Origin: Pedobacter agri PB92
GTDB taxonomy: Bacteria > Bacteroidota > Bacteroidia > Sphingobacteriales > Sphingobacteriaceae
Direction of reading: 5' to 3'
DNA length: 35,678 bases
Assembly (NCBI RefSeq): GCF_000258495.1
Contig: NZ_AJLG01000028.1
Span: forward strand, 1 to 35,678
Numbering within the stretch: position 1 is the stretch's first letter; each line of letters starts with the position of its first letter. The position numbers and the translations under genes are program-made. Shown here piece by piece: positions 25,755-33,238 of the stretch. The notes below the pieces were generated by a model. That model was not told the origin of the DNA, did not search any database, and saw only the letters and a list, made by a program, of their open reading frames with translations.

Positions 25755-27689
25755 ATGGCTAAAAAACAAGTAGCAGAAAAAGAATTAGCAGCAAAAACAG
25801 CTGAGCTTCAGGGAGAAGGCGGACGCCTGACTGAAAAAGAAACTATTGAATCAGAAGCTGATTCAGTTTCGATCGAATCGATCAAATCATCATTAGCAAC
25901 ACCAACGGAAGATTTCGATTGGGATGCAGATGAAAAAGTTTTCGGTAATTACAATGATGCAGACCGTAAAAAGTTTGAAGATATGTACGCTGGAACATTC
26001 AATCAAATCACTAAAGGTGAAATCATTAGCGGTATTGTTGTTTCAATTAACAACAAAGATGTAGTATTAAACGTTGGTTTTAAATCAGATGGTTTAGTTT
26101 CTACTTCAGAATTCCGTGATACACCAGATTTAAAAATCGGCGATTCAGTTGACGTATTCGTTGAAGCACCAGAAGATGCTAACGGTCAATTGATCCTTTC
26201 TCGCAAAAGAGCAAAAACTCAAAGATCTTGGGAAGCTATTAACGAGGCTCTTGAAAATGATAGAATCATCAACGGTTTCGTTAAGAGCCGTACTAAAGGT
26301 GGTTTAATTGTTGATATCATGGGCGTTGAAGCTTTCTTACCAGGTTCTCAAATTGATATTAAACCTATCCGTGACTACGATGTTTACGTTGGTAAAACAA
26401 TGGAATTCAAAGTTGTTAAAATTAACCATGAGTTTAAAAACGTAGTTGTTTCTCATAAAGTGTTAATTGAAGACGATTTAGAATCACAAAAAGTAGAAAT
26501 CGTTTCTAAATTAGAAAAAGGACAGGTATTAGAAGGTACTGTTAAAAATATTACTGATTTCGGTGTGTTCATCGATTTAGGTGGTGTTGATGGTTTACTT
26601 CACATTACTGATATTTCTTGGGGCCGCATAGAGCATCCAAAAGAAGTATTATCATTAGATGAAAAAATCAACGTGGTTGTTTTAGATTTCGATGATGAGA
26701 AAAAACGTATCGCTTTAGGATTAAAACAATTAACTCCACACCCTTGGGAGAACTTAAGCACTGACATTCAAGTTGGTTCTAAAGTAAAAGGAAAAATCGT
26801 AACTGTTGCAGATTACGGTGCTTTCTTAGAAATCATCCCTGGTGTTGAAGGTTTAATCCACGTTTCTGAAATGAGCTGGTCACAAAACTTAAGAAACCCA
26901 CAAGAATTCTTAAAAGTTGGTGATGAGATCGAAGCTGAAGTTTTAACTTTAGATAGAGACGAGCGCAAAATGAGCTTAGGTATTAAACAATTATCTAACG
27001 ATCCATGGCAAGAAGTTGCTGCTAAATTCCCAGTTGGAAGCAAGCACAAAGCAACTGTTAAAAACATGACTAACTTCGGCGTATTTGTTGAAATCGAAGA
27101 AGGTATTGATGGTTTAATCCACATCTCTGACTTATCTTGGTCTAAAAAAGTAAACCACCCTAACGAATTCACTAAAGTTGGTGATGTATTAGACGTAGTT
27201 GTTTTAGAATTAGACGTTGATAACCGTAAATTAAGCTTAGGTCACAAACAATTGGAAGAAAACCCTTGGGATACTTTCGAAACGATCTTCACTTTAGATT
27301 CGGTTCACCAAGGTACAGTTGTTAAAGTAACTGATAAAGGTGCTGTTATTGCTTTACCATACGGTGTAGAAGGTTTCGTACCAACTAAACACATGGTTAA
27401 AGAAGATGGTACTTCAGTTAAAGCAGAAGAAACTAACGACTTCAAAATCATCGAGTTTAACAAAGAAGCTAAACGCATCGTTGTTTCTCACGCTCGTATT
27501 TGGGAAGAAGTTAAAGCTGAAGCTGTAGCAGAAGAAAGAAATGCTAAGAAAAAAGAAGCTAAAGCTGCTGTAACTGCAGTTAAGAAAGTTAAAGATTCTG
27601 TAGAGAAATCTACTTTAGGAGACTTAGACGTATTGGCTCAATTGAAATCGCAACTAGAAGGCGAAGAAAGCAAAGCTAAAAAAGGCTAG
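25755..27689 (+). CDS. rpsA: 30S ribosomal protein S1
   Basis: RNA-binding ribosomal protein that helps mRNA bind the 30S subunit. 644 residues. An acidic N-terminal extension of about 85 residues precedes six S1 (OB-fold) repeats. The last four show the repeating signatures VKNITDFGVFIDLGGVDGLLH, DYGAFLEIIPGVEGLIHVSE, MTNFGVFVEIEEGIDGLIHISD and a more divergent DKGAVIALPYGVEGFVPT. The C-terminus is Lys/Glu/Ala-rich (AEERNAKKKEAKAAV). Codon choice is skewed to TTA and GTT compared with neighbours, as expected for a highly expressed gene. Single-gene unit with its own terminator. Confidence 0.96.
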   Translation: MAKKQVAEKELAAKTAELQGEGGRLTEKETIESEADSVSIESIKSSLATPTEDFDWDADEKVFGNYNDADRKKFEDMYAGTFNQITKGEIISGIVVSINNKDVVLNVGFKSDGLVSTSEFRDTPDLKIGDSVDVFVEAPEDANGQLILSRKRAKTQRSWEAINEALENDRIINGFVKSRTKGGLIVDIMGVEAFLPGSQIDIKPIRDYDVYVGKTMEFKVVKINHEFKNVVVSHKVLIEDDLESQKVEIVSKLEKGQVLEGTVKNITDFGVFIDLGGVDGLLHITDISWGRIEHPKEVLSLDEKINVVVLDFDDEKKRIALGLKQLTPHPWENLSTDIQVGSKVKGKIVTVADYGAFLEIIPGVEGLIHVSEMSWSQNLRNPQEFLKVGDEIEAEVLTLDRDERKMSLGIKQLSNDPWQEVAAKFPVGSKHKATVKNMTNFGVFVEIEEGIDGLIHISDLSWSKKVNHPNEFTKVGDVLDVVVLELDVDNRKLSLGHKQLEENPWDTFETIFTLDSVHQGTVVKVTDKGAVIALPYGVEGFVPTKHMVKEDGTSVKAEETNDFKIIEFNKEAKRIVVSHARIWEEVKAEAVAEERNAKKKEAKAAVTAVKKVKDSVEKSTLGDLDVLAQLKSQLEGEESKAKKG

Positions 27690-27710
27690 TTCTTTTTAAC
27701 TAAATAAATT

Positions 27711-27747
27711 AAATCCCGATAGCGCAAGTTATCGGGATTTTTTTTTT
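27711..27747 (+). terminator. Intrinsic terminator of rpsA
   Basis: An 11-bp stem (AAATCCCGATA with TATCGGGATTT, 8-base loop GCGCAAGT) followed by a T-run to 27747. It starts 21 bases after the stop. Confidence 0.9.
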
Positions 27748-27760
27748 GCGTGAAGAATTT

Positions 27761-27803
27761 CGTCATTGCGAGAAGGCTTTTTCAGCCGACGAAGCAATCC
27801 CCT
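27761..27803. repeat. CGTCATTGCGAG...CGACGAAGCAATC element, copy 1
   Basis: CGTCATTGCGAG at 27761-27772, a 14-base spacer, then CGACGAAGCAATCCC. ATTGC and GCAAT can pair. Copy 2 lies 87 bases downstream with a different spacer. The pattern matches a dispersed intergenic repeat known in many Bacteroidota. Confidence 0.6.
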
Positions 27804-27847
27804 CTTTTTTCACCATATAAGGAGTGTAAGACATTTAATTTAAATTC

Positions 27848-27880
27848 CGTTATTGCGAGGCGGAACGACGAAGCAATCTC
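27848..27880. repeat. CGTTATTGCGAGG...CGACGAAGCAATC element, copy 2
   Basis: CGTTATTGCGAGG followed by a shorter spacer and ACGACGAAGCAATCTC. It is in the same orientation as copy 1, so the two form an imperfect direct repeat. Confidence 0.6.
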
Positions 27881-27998
27881 ATTTATTTAACATTTAGGTA
27901 CATTTAAAATTTTCATCCTGGCTAAGTATGAAACTCAAATGCCTTATATAGTTTAAATCATTTGAAAACGCAAGCAAGCAATAATCGGTCACTCCTGC

Positions 27999-28050
27999 CC
28001 CGCTGTCCGATTCTGCCGATGAAAAATCGGCATTCCTCCCATCGGGTTTA
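27999..28050. repeat. Intergenic hairpin element, CCCGCTnTCC...ATCGGGTTTA type (copy 2)
   Basis: CCCGCTGTCC at 27999-28008, an inner 7-bp hairpin (TGCCGAT with ATCGGCA, loop GAAAA, 28014-28032) and ATCGGGTTTA at 28041-28050. It has the same ends as the element at 1458-1513, with an unrelated inner stem. Confidence 0.55.
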
Positions 28051-28106
28051 GGCAACATCATTACTTCGTTCTCTCAAAGCTTTTACTTTCATCCGCTTAG
28101 AATTAC

Positions 28107-28114
28107 TACTTTTG
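28107..28114 (+). promoter_or_regulatory. Promoter -7 box TACTTTTG for the hexosaminidase gene
   Basis: Exact TAnnTTTG match 19 bases before ATG 28134. Confidence 0.55.
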
Positions 28115-28133
28115 AAAAGAAAACCGTTTTATC

Positions 28134-29801
28134 ATGAAGAAGATTATTTTTTTGCTTTTATCGATTGCTTTTTACAACAGCCTTTCTGCTCAGGAAATAA
28201 ATATTATCCCGCAACCTGTTAGTGTTAAGACAGGATTAAGCACAGAAAAATTTATAATTGATAAAAACACGGAGATAATTTCAAATGATTCATTATCCAA
28301 TTCAGGTTTATTCCTACAAAGTTATATTCAAAAATATTATGATCTAAAACTTCGGATAAATCCAAATTCGACAAGTAGAAAAAACATCATCAAACTGGAA
28401 CTAGTTAAGCGGTTATTAAAAGATTCAAATGAATATGAACTTATAAGCAACCACGATCAAACCATGGTTTATGCCAATTCAGAAAATGGACTTTTTTATG
28501 GGATTCAAACCTTAATTCAGTTATTACCTGAGGTAAAATCAGCATCGCTTCAAGTTCCAGCGGTTCACATCACAGACTATCCTCGTTTCGAATACCGTGG
28601 AATGCATTTAGACGTTAGTCGCCATTTTTTTGATGTAGACTTTGTAAAACAATACATCGATTATTTAGCCCTGCATAAAATGAACTATTTCCACTGGCAT
28701 TTAACTGATGATCATGGCTGGAGAATTGAAATCAAAAAATATCCTAAACTCACAGAAATAGGCGCTTGGCGAAACGGCAGCATTATTGGTTTATGGCCGG
28801 GCAAAGGAAATGAAAACATTAAATATCAGGTATTGCCAACAGCGATTAATATCACGCCAAAAAATGCTGTAATAAAAACAGATGGCGTCAAACATGGCGG
28901 ATTTTATACGCAGGAACAGATTAAAGAAGTAGTAGAATATGCGGCCAAACGTTATGTAACCATTATTCCCGAAATCGAAATGCCGGCCCACAGTATGGCT
29001 GTTCTTGCCGCCTACCCCGAATTAGGAACAGAACCCAATAAAAAATATGCTGTTGCTGAAACCTGGGGTATGATGAATAAATACAACAATGTATTACAAG
29101 CTTCAGATACCACATTTAAATTCCTGGAAAATGTACTGGCTGAAGTTATGGAATTGTTTCCTTCACCATACATCCATATTGGCGGCGATGAGGCCTCTAA
29201 AGTTTGGTGGAAACAGTCTGCCGCCTCACAACAAATTATGAAAGCAAATGGCTTAAAGACAGAAAGCGAGCTACAGAGTTATTTCATCAGACGCATAGAA
29301 AAATTTGTAAATGGTAAAGGTAAAACCATCATCGGCTGGAACGAAATTTTACAAGGCGGCTTAGCACCGAATGCAGTAGTAATGAGCTGGCAGGGAGAAA
29401 AAGGTGGTATTGAAGCGGCAAAACAGAACCATAAAGCCATCATGACGCCAGAAGATAAGGTTTATTTCAACCATTCACAATTTGTAAAGGAAGACAGTTT
29501 AACTGCAGGAAAACCCTCACTTTTAGCTGATGTTTACAACTACGAACCTATCCCGGCTGAATTATCTGCTGAGCAAGCAAAGTACATTTGGGGTGGACAA
29601 GGTTGCTTGTGGAGTGAGTACATTACTAACCCTGCCAAAGTTCAATACCAGCTTTTTCCAAGATTAGATGCATTGAGTGAAATTTTATGGAGCCCGAAAG
29701 AGAAACGGAACTACTCCGATTTTCAAAAACGCTTGAAAACCCAGTTTAAACGCTATGATTTAACGGGAATTACTTATTCTAAAAGATATCTGGAAAATTG
29801 A
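28134..29801 (+). CDS. Beta-N-acetylhexosaminidase, glycoside hydrolase family 20
   Basis: Removes terminal GlcNAc or GalNAc from chitin oligomers or glycans by substrate-assisted catalysis. 555 residues with signal peptide MKKIIFLLLSIAFYNSLSA, so periplasmic or secreted. The N-terminal GH20b domain (about 20-145) starts INIIPQPVSV. The catalytic barrel follows with FEYRGMHLDVSRHFF, NYFHWHLTDDHGWRIEI, IPEIEMPAHS and the catalytic pair D352-E353 in HIGGDEASK; tryptophans in IIGWNEIL and VMSWQGEKGG line the substrate pocket. No SusC/SusD genes are nearby, so it is not part of a visible polysaccharide locus. It is probably transcribed alone. Confidence 0.95.
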   Translation: MKKIIFLLLSIAFYNSLSAQEINIIPQPVSVKTGLSTEKFIIDKNTEIISNDSLSNSGLFLQSYIQKYYDLKLRINPNSTSRKNIIKLELVKRLLKDSNEYELISNHDQTMVYANSENGLFYGIQTLIQLLPEVKSASLQVPAVHITDYPRFEYRGMHLDVSRHFFDVDFVKQYIDYLALHKMNYFHWHLTDDHGWRIEIKKYPKLTEIGAWRNGSIIGLWPGKGNENIKYQVLPTAINITPKNAVIKTDGVKHGGFYTQEQIKEVVEYAAKRYVTIIPEIEMPAHSMAVLAAYPELGTEPNKKYAVAETWGMMNKYNNVLQASDTTFKFLENVLAEVMELFPSPYIHIGGDEASKVWWKQSAASQQIMKANGLKTESELQSYFIRRIEKFVNGKGKTIIGWNEILQGGLAPNAVVMSWQGEKGGIEAAKQNHKAIMTPEDKVYFNHSQFVKEDSLTAGKPSLLADVYNYEPIPAELSAEQAKYIWGGQGCLWSEYITNPAKVQYQLFPRLDALSEILWSPKEKRNYSDFQKRLKTQFKRYDLTGITYSKRYLEN

Positions 29802-29890
29802 AAATTTAATAGAGAAGTCGTTTTAATCAATCAGCTAATTTTTCCCATTCATTTAAAAAATTTATCCAATCTTTGCTTCAAATTTCAACC

Positions 29891-30100
29891 ATGCGTAAAA
29901 TATTTGCAGTTATTTGCACCATCATCACCTTGTTTGTATTATGGGAAACGGTGAATATCTTCATCACCGATGAAGTTGAAATTGTAAAGCAACGCAGTAT
30001 TTTTATTGTGATAGCGTTAAGCATTGCTATACCTTTAATCATCTTAACACTTTGGCTGTGGAAACCGAGGAACAACCAAAACCAGCAAAAGCAGCGTTAA
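29891..30100 (+). CDS. Small two-helix membrane protein of unknown function
   Basis: 69 residues from ATG 29891 (MRKIFAVICTIITLFVLWE); an upstream TTG would add six residues. Two hydrophobic helices (about 4-22 and 34-56) flank a short polar loop, and the tail is polar and Gln/Asn/Lys-rich. A near-consensus box AATCTTTG lies at 29868-29875. Its stop overlaps the stop of the convergent DCC gene within TTAA at 30097-30100. No family recognised. Confidence 0.6.
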   Translation: MRKIFAVICTIITLFVLWETVNIFITDEVEIVKQRSIFIVIALSIAIPLIILTLWLWKPRNNQNQQKQR

Positions 30101-30498
30101 TCGTAAAATTTCTCCTTTAGTTCGGTTGTCGGTACCCAGCAACTCTCCTGCTTTCCCCACCATTTATAACGGTTTTTGGCAATGATGTCGTAGAACCAAT
30201 CCCGAATAAACTTTGGGATGATCATAAAAGCATAAAGCATTGGCCAAAATCCGTTCAATTTTTTCGCAATCCTTAAAGCAGCTGACGATTTAGTATAAAG
30301 CCGATCATTCTCTACGAGAATAATTGAATTAATCCGCTCCAGATTGATATTAAATTTCGGTAAAATGGCTTTTGCATAATTTCCCTGCAATGCCGTAAAT
30401 TTAAAAACATCTTGCTTATCATGTTCAATTGCAAACTGAACCGATGCATTGCAAAGATTACAAACACCATCAAAAAAAATTACGGATTTCTGCGCCAT
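30097..30498 (-). CDS. DCC family thiol-disulfide oxidoreductase (DUF393)
   Basis: A small thioredoxin-like protein. Start chosen at ATG 30498 (MAQKSVIFFDGVCNLC), with ATG 30501 adjacent; the longer GTG frame would begin inside the promoter box. 133 residues. The N-terminal FFDGVCNLCN has the DGxCxxC signature of the family, whose two cysteines are the presumed redox pair. The middle shows FKFTALQGNYAK and the C-terminus KNRYKWWGKQESCWVPT, both typical. There is no signal peptide, and the hydrophobic FWPMLYAFMIIPKFI may be membrane associated. Substrates are unknown. Divergent from map. Confidence 0.85.
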   Translation of the reverse strand: MAQKSVIFFDGVCNLCNASVQFAIEHDKQDVFKFTALQGNYAKAILPKFNINLERINSIILVENDRLYTKSSAALRIAKKLNGFWPMLYAFMIIPKFIRDWFYDIIAKNRYKWWGKQESCWVPTTELKEKFYD

Positions 30499-30506
30499 CA
30501 TCGTCA

Positions 30507-30514
30507 CAAAGCTA
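30507..30514 (-). promoter_or_regulatory. Promoter -7 box TAGCTTTG for the DCC gene
   Basis: Exact TAnnTTTG match on the minus strand, eight bases before ATG 30498 and five before ATG 30501. A leaderless or nearly leaderless mRNA is likely. Confidence 0.55.
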
Positions 30515-30568
30515 TTGAATTTATTACTTTGCTCTTCAAAAACTCTACTTTAGTAAAAAAATAAATCT

Positions 30569-31333
30569 ATGTCGATCACAACAGAAGATGAGTTATTAGG
30601 AATGCAAAGGGTTAGTAAAGCTGTAGCATATACTTTAAAAGAGATGCGAAACTTTGCTAAACCTGGGATGTCTACCAAACAACTTGATGATTTTGGTGGG
30701 GAGATTTTAAAAGATTTTGGCGCTAAATCGGCGCCACGGTTAACATATAATTTCCCTGGGTGGACATGCATTTGTGTAAATCAGGAGATTGCGCATGGCA
30801 TTCCGCATTCAAAGAAAATTTTAGCGGAAGGAGATTTGGTTAACATAGATGTTTCTGCAGAGTTAAATGGCTATTGGTCTGATAACGGCGGCTCTTTTGT
30901 ATTGGGGAACGATTTAAACAACCATAATGTGCTGGTTAACGCTTCGAAAGATATATTGAAAAAAGCCATCAACAATATTAGAGGAGGTATTCGAATCTCA
31001 GAAATTGGCCGGCTCATTGAAACCGAAGCACGAAAATCAGGTTTTCGGGTAATTAAAAACCTAACCGGGCATGGCGTAGGAAGAAGCCTGCATGAAGCGC
31101 CACACGATATTGCCAATTACTATGATCGATGGAATCATGACAGATTTAAAAAAAACACAACGGTAGCCATTGAAACATTTATTTCTACAGCATCTAACCT
31201 TGCAGAAACTGAAGATGACGGCTGGACTTTAACGGGCAATAAGGGCGGTTTTGTAGCGCAACATGAGCATACCATCATGGTAACCGGCGATAAAGCCATC
31301 ATTCTTACTGCCGAAAATGAGATATGGCTTTAA
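30569..31333 (+). CDS. map: Type I methionine aminopeptidase
   Basis: Cotranslational removal of the initiator methionine; cytoplasmic. 254 residues. All five metal ligands are present: D94 and D105 (NIDVSAELNGYWSDNG), H168 (GHGVGRSLHEAP), E202 (VAIETF) and E233 (QHEHT), with H76 in AHGIP and H175 as substrate-contact residues. There is no N-terminal zinc-finger extension. It lies outside a ribosomal-protein operon, where Bacteroidota often carry a map gene, so this may be a second copy. A near-consensus box TTACTTTG lies at 30524-30531. Confidence 0.92.
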   Translation: MSITTEDELLGMQRVSKAVAYTLKEMRNFAKPGMSTKQLDDFGGEILKDFGAKSAPRLTYNFPGWTCICVNQEIAHGIPHSKKILAEGDLVNIDVSAELNGYWSDNGGSFVLGNDLNNHNVLVNASKDILKKAINNIRGGIRISEIGRLIETEARKSGFRVIKNLTGHGVGRSLHEAPHDIANYYDRWNHDRFKKNTTVAIETFISTASNLAETEDDGWTLTGNKGGFVAQHEHTIMVTGDKAIILTAENEIWL

Positions 31334-31381
31334 ACAAGCATCTAATTTCAAATTCCGGTTTCCTAGCTTAAAACATTTTTC

Positions 31382-31389
31382 TATATTTG
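31382..31389 (+). promoter_or_regulatory. Promoter -7 box TATATTTG for pyrR-pyrB
   Basis: Exact TAnnTTTG match followed by C, 15 bases before the pyrR ATG 31405. The implied leader of under 12 nucleotides leaves no space for an attenuator. Confidence 0.6.
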
Positions 31390-31404
31390 CCCAATCCTTC
31401 TTCA

Positions 31405-31950
31405 ATGCAAAAGAAAACACTTCTTGACGGACAAAAAATTCAGATTACAATTAAGAGGCTTTGCCATCAGTTAATTGAAAACCACGACGATTTCGCAAAT
31501 ACCGTTTTAATTGGCATCCAGCCACGAGGTATTTTTTTGGCCGATCGTATTCATCAGGAACTCGAAACCATCTTAAAAAACAAGAAAATTTTAAAGGGAA
31601 ACCTTGATATTACTTTTTTTAGAGATGATTTTCGACGCAAAGATGGCCTGGTAACTGCAAGTAGCAATTCTATCGATTTCATCATCGAAGGGAAAAAAGT
31701 GATCTTAATAGACGATGTACTTTGGACAGGAAGAACCATAAGAGCAGCGCTTGACGCCTTGTTAGCTTATGGCCGACCGGAGAAAGTTGAATTATTGGTA
31801 TTAATTGACCGAAGATTTAGCAGGCATTTACCAATTGAACCAGATTATATTGGTCATCAGGTAGACAGTTTAAATTCACAACAGGTAAAAGTTACCTGGG
31901 CAAGTGAAGGAAGTGAAGACAAAGTGATTTTATTATCCGAAAAATTATAA
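31405..31950 (+). CDS. pyrR: PyrR, pyrimidine operon regulator / uracil phosphoribosyltransferase
   Basis: PRPP-binding type I phosphoribosyltransferase fold; in other bacteria PyrR binds pyr mRNA and also has UPRTase activity. Start ATG 31405 (MQKKTLLDGQ); a TTG at 31387 lies inside the promoter box and is unlikely. 181 residues. The PRPP loop is VILIDDVLWTGRT (99-111), and GIQPRGIFLADRI and DITFFRDDFRRKD are PyrR-type blocks. Seven bases before pyrB, so the two form an operon. The short leader argues against classical PyrR attenuation ahead of this gene. Confidence 0.92.
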   Translation: MQKKTLLDGQKIQITIKRLCHQLIENHDDFANTVLIGIQPRGIFLADRIHQELETILKNKKILKGNLDITFFRDDFRRKDGLVTASSNSIDFIIEGKKVILIDDVLWTGRTIRAALDALLAYGRPEKVELLVLIDRRFSRHLPIEPDYIGHQVDSLNSQQVKVTWASEGSEDKVILLSEKL

Positions 31951-31957
31951 TATAAAA

Positions 31958-32887
31958 ATGGCAGCAGACAAATTATCAACCCGACATCTTTTAGGCATCA
32001 AAGATATTAACCGGAATGATATCGAATTGATTTTCGAAACTGCAGATAATTTTAAAGAAGTAATTAACCGCCCAATAAAAAAGGTTCCTTCACTTCGTGA
32101 TATTACCATTGCCAATATTTTTTTCGAGAACTCTACCAGAACTAAACTATCTTTTGAGTTAGCAGAGAAACGCCTTTCTGCCGATGTGGTTAATTTTGCT
32201 GCATCTTCATCGTCGGTAAGCAAAGGTGAAACCTTAATTGATACAGTAAACAACATCCTATCCATGAAAGTGGATATGGTGGTAATGCGACATCCGTATG
32301 CAGGCGCTGGTCAGTTTTTGAGTAAACACGTAAAGGCGCAAATCGTAAATGCAGGTGATGGCGCACACGAACACCCTACTCAGGCTCTGCTTGACGCCTT
32401 TTCGATCCGCCAGAAATTAGGTGATGTATCTGGGAAGAAAGTAGTAATTGTTGGTGACATTTTGCACTCGAGAGTAGCCATTTCCAATATCCTTTGCTTG
32501 CAACGTTTGGGAGCGGAAGTTATGGTTTGCGGCCCCACAACCCTAATACCAAAACACATCCATCAACTGGGTGTTAAAGTAGAACATAATCTAATTAAAG
32601 CCCTAAACTGGTGCGATGTTGCCAATATGCTTCGAATTCAACTCGAGCGCCAGGATATTAAGTACTTTCCTTCGTTAAGGGAATATGCCATGATGTATGG
32701 TTTAAACAAACAAATTCTTGATAATCTTGATAAAGAAATTATTGTCATGCATCCAGGTCCGATTAATCGTGGTGTCGAAATTACCAGCGACGTAGCAGAC
32801 AGTAAACAATCAATCATTTTAGAGCAGGTTGAAAACGGTGTTGCCGTAAGAATGGCAGTGCTTTATCTGCTGGCAAGCCAGGGATAG
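31958..32887 (+). CDS. pyrB: Aspartate carbamoyltransferase, catalytic subunit
   Basis: Condenses carbamoyl phosphate and aspartate to N-carbamoyl-aspartate in pyrimidine synthesis. 309 residues. The carbamoyl-phosphate loop STRTK is at 59-63, MRHPYAG follows, then GDGAHEHPTQALLD and the aspartate-domain segments VGDILHSRVAISN and HPGPINRGVEI. No regulatory-subunit gene (pyrI) lies downstream. Co-transcribed with pyrR and ended by the hairpin at 33010-33032. Confidence 0.96.
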   Translation: MAADKLSTRHLLGIKDINRNDIELIFETADNFKEVINRPIKKVPSLRDITIANIFFENSTRTKLSFELAEKRLSADVVNFAASSSSVSKGETLIDTVNNILSMKVDMVVMRHPYAGAGQFLSKHVKAQIVNAGDGAHEHPTQALLDAFSIRQKLGDVSGKKVVIVGDILHSRVAISNILCLQRLGAEVMVCGPTTLIPKHIHQLGVKVEHNLIKALNWCDVANMLRIQLERQDIKYFPSLREYAMMYGLNKQILDNLDKEIIVMHPGPINRGVEITSDVADSKQSIILEQVENGVAVRMAVLYLLASQG

Positions 32888-33238
32888 CCGTTGGCTTATT
32901 GGTGACCAATTTCATTGGGCATTGGTTCATTGAAAACGGCTAACTGTAAATTGTTTACTCCAAACTGCATTCCTAAACCTGTCAACTGCGAATGAGCTAA
33001 TGAACCAATAAACAGTTTAGAACTGTTTTTTTCCACAATCTAACTTCTCCAATACCAATTTAATAAACCCTTCGTTTATTTGTGTTATTAACAGATGTTA
33101 ATTACTTCTGTTGATAAACCATGATACTATTTATAATTTAGTACCAACCATATTTGAAACCGATGCAAACCATCATTGATCTGAAACTAAATGTTTAGAA
33201 CAAGATAGCTTTCATTGCCATTGAAAAAAGATATCATA
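32888..33238. other. 351-base gap after pyrB with nested palindromes
   Basis: Contains the palindrome ATTGGTGACCAAT (32898-32910), a 10-bp inverted repeat TTGGTTCATT (32922-32931) with AATGAACCAA (32999-33008), and the terminator 33010-33032. Further on are ATTAAC with GTTAAT (33086-33101) and a near-consensus box CATATTTG at 33149-33156. No gene seen. Confidence 0.55.
33010..33032 (+). terminator. Intrinsic terminator of pyrR-pyrB
   Basis: An 8-bp stem AAACAGTT/AACTGTTT with loop TAG, followed by T bases to 33032. Confidence 0.75.

Larger units (their letters stand above)
27690..28133. other. 444-base gap between rpsA and the hexosaminidase gene
   Basis: Holds the rpsA terminator, two copies of a TTGCGAG...GAAGCAATC element, the second CCCGCTnTCC hairpin element and the promoter of the next gene. 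Bases 27881-27998 show nothing I recognise. Confidence 0.6.

Noticed and set aside
27761..27880. CRISPR-like pair of repeats
   Set aside because: Only two copies, unequal in length, with variable internal spacers and no cas genes.
33000..33120. tRNA-like cloverleaf in the pyrB downstream gap
   Set aside because: The inverted repeats do not fit acceptor, D and T arms, and there is no GGTTCGANNC T-loop.
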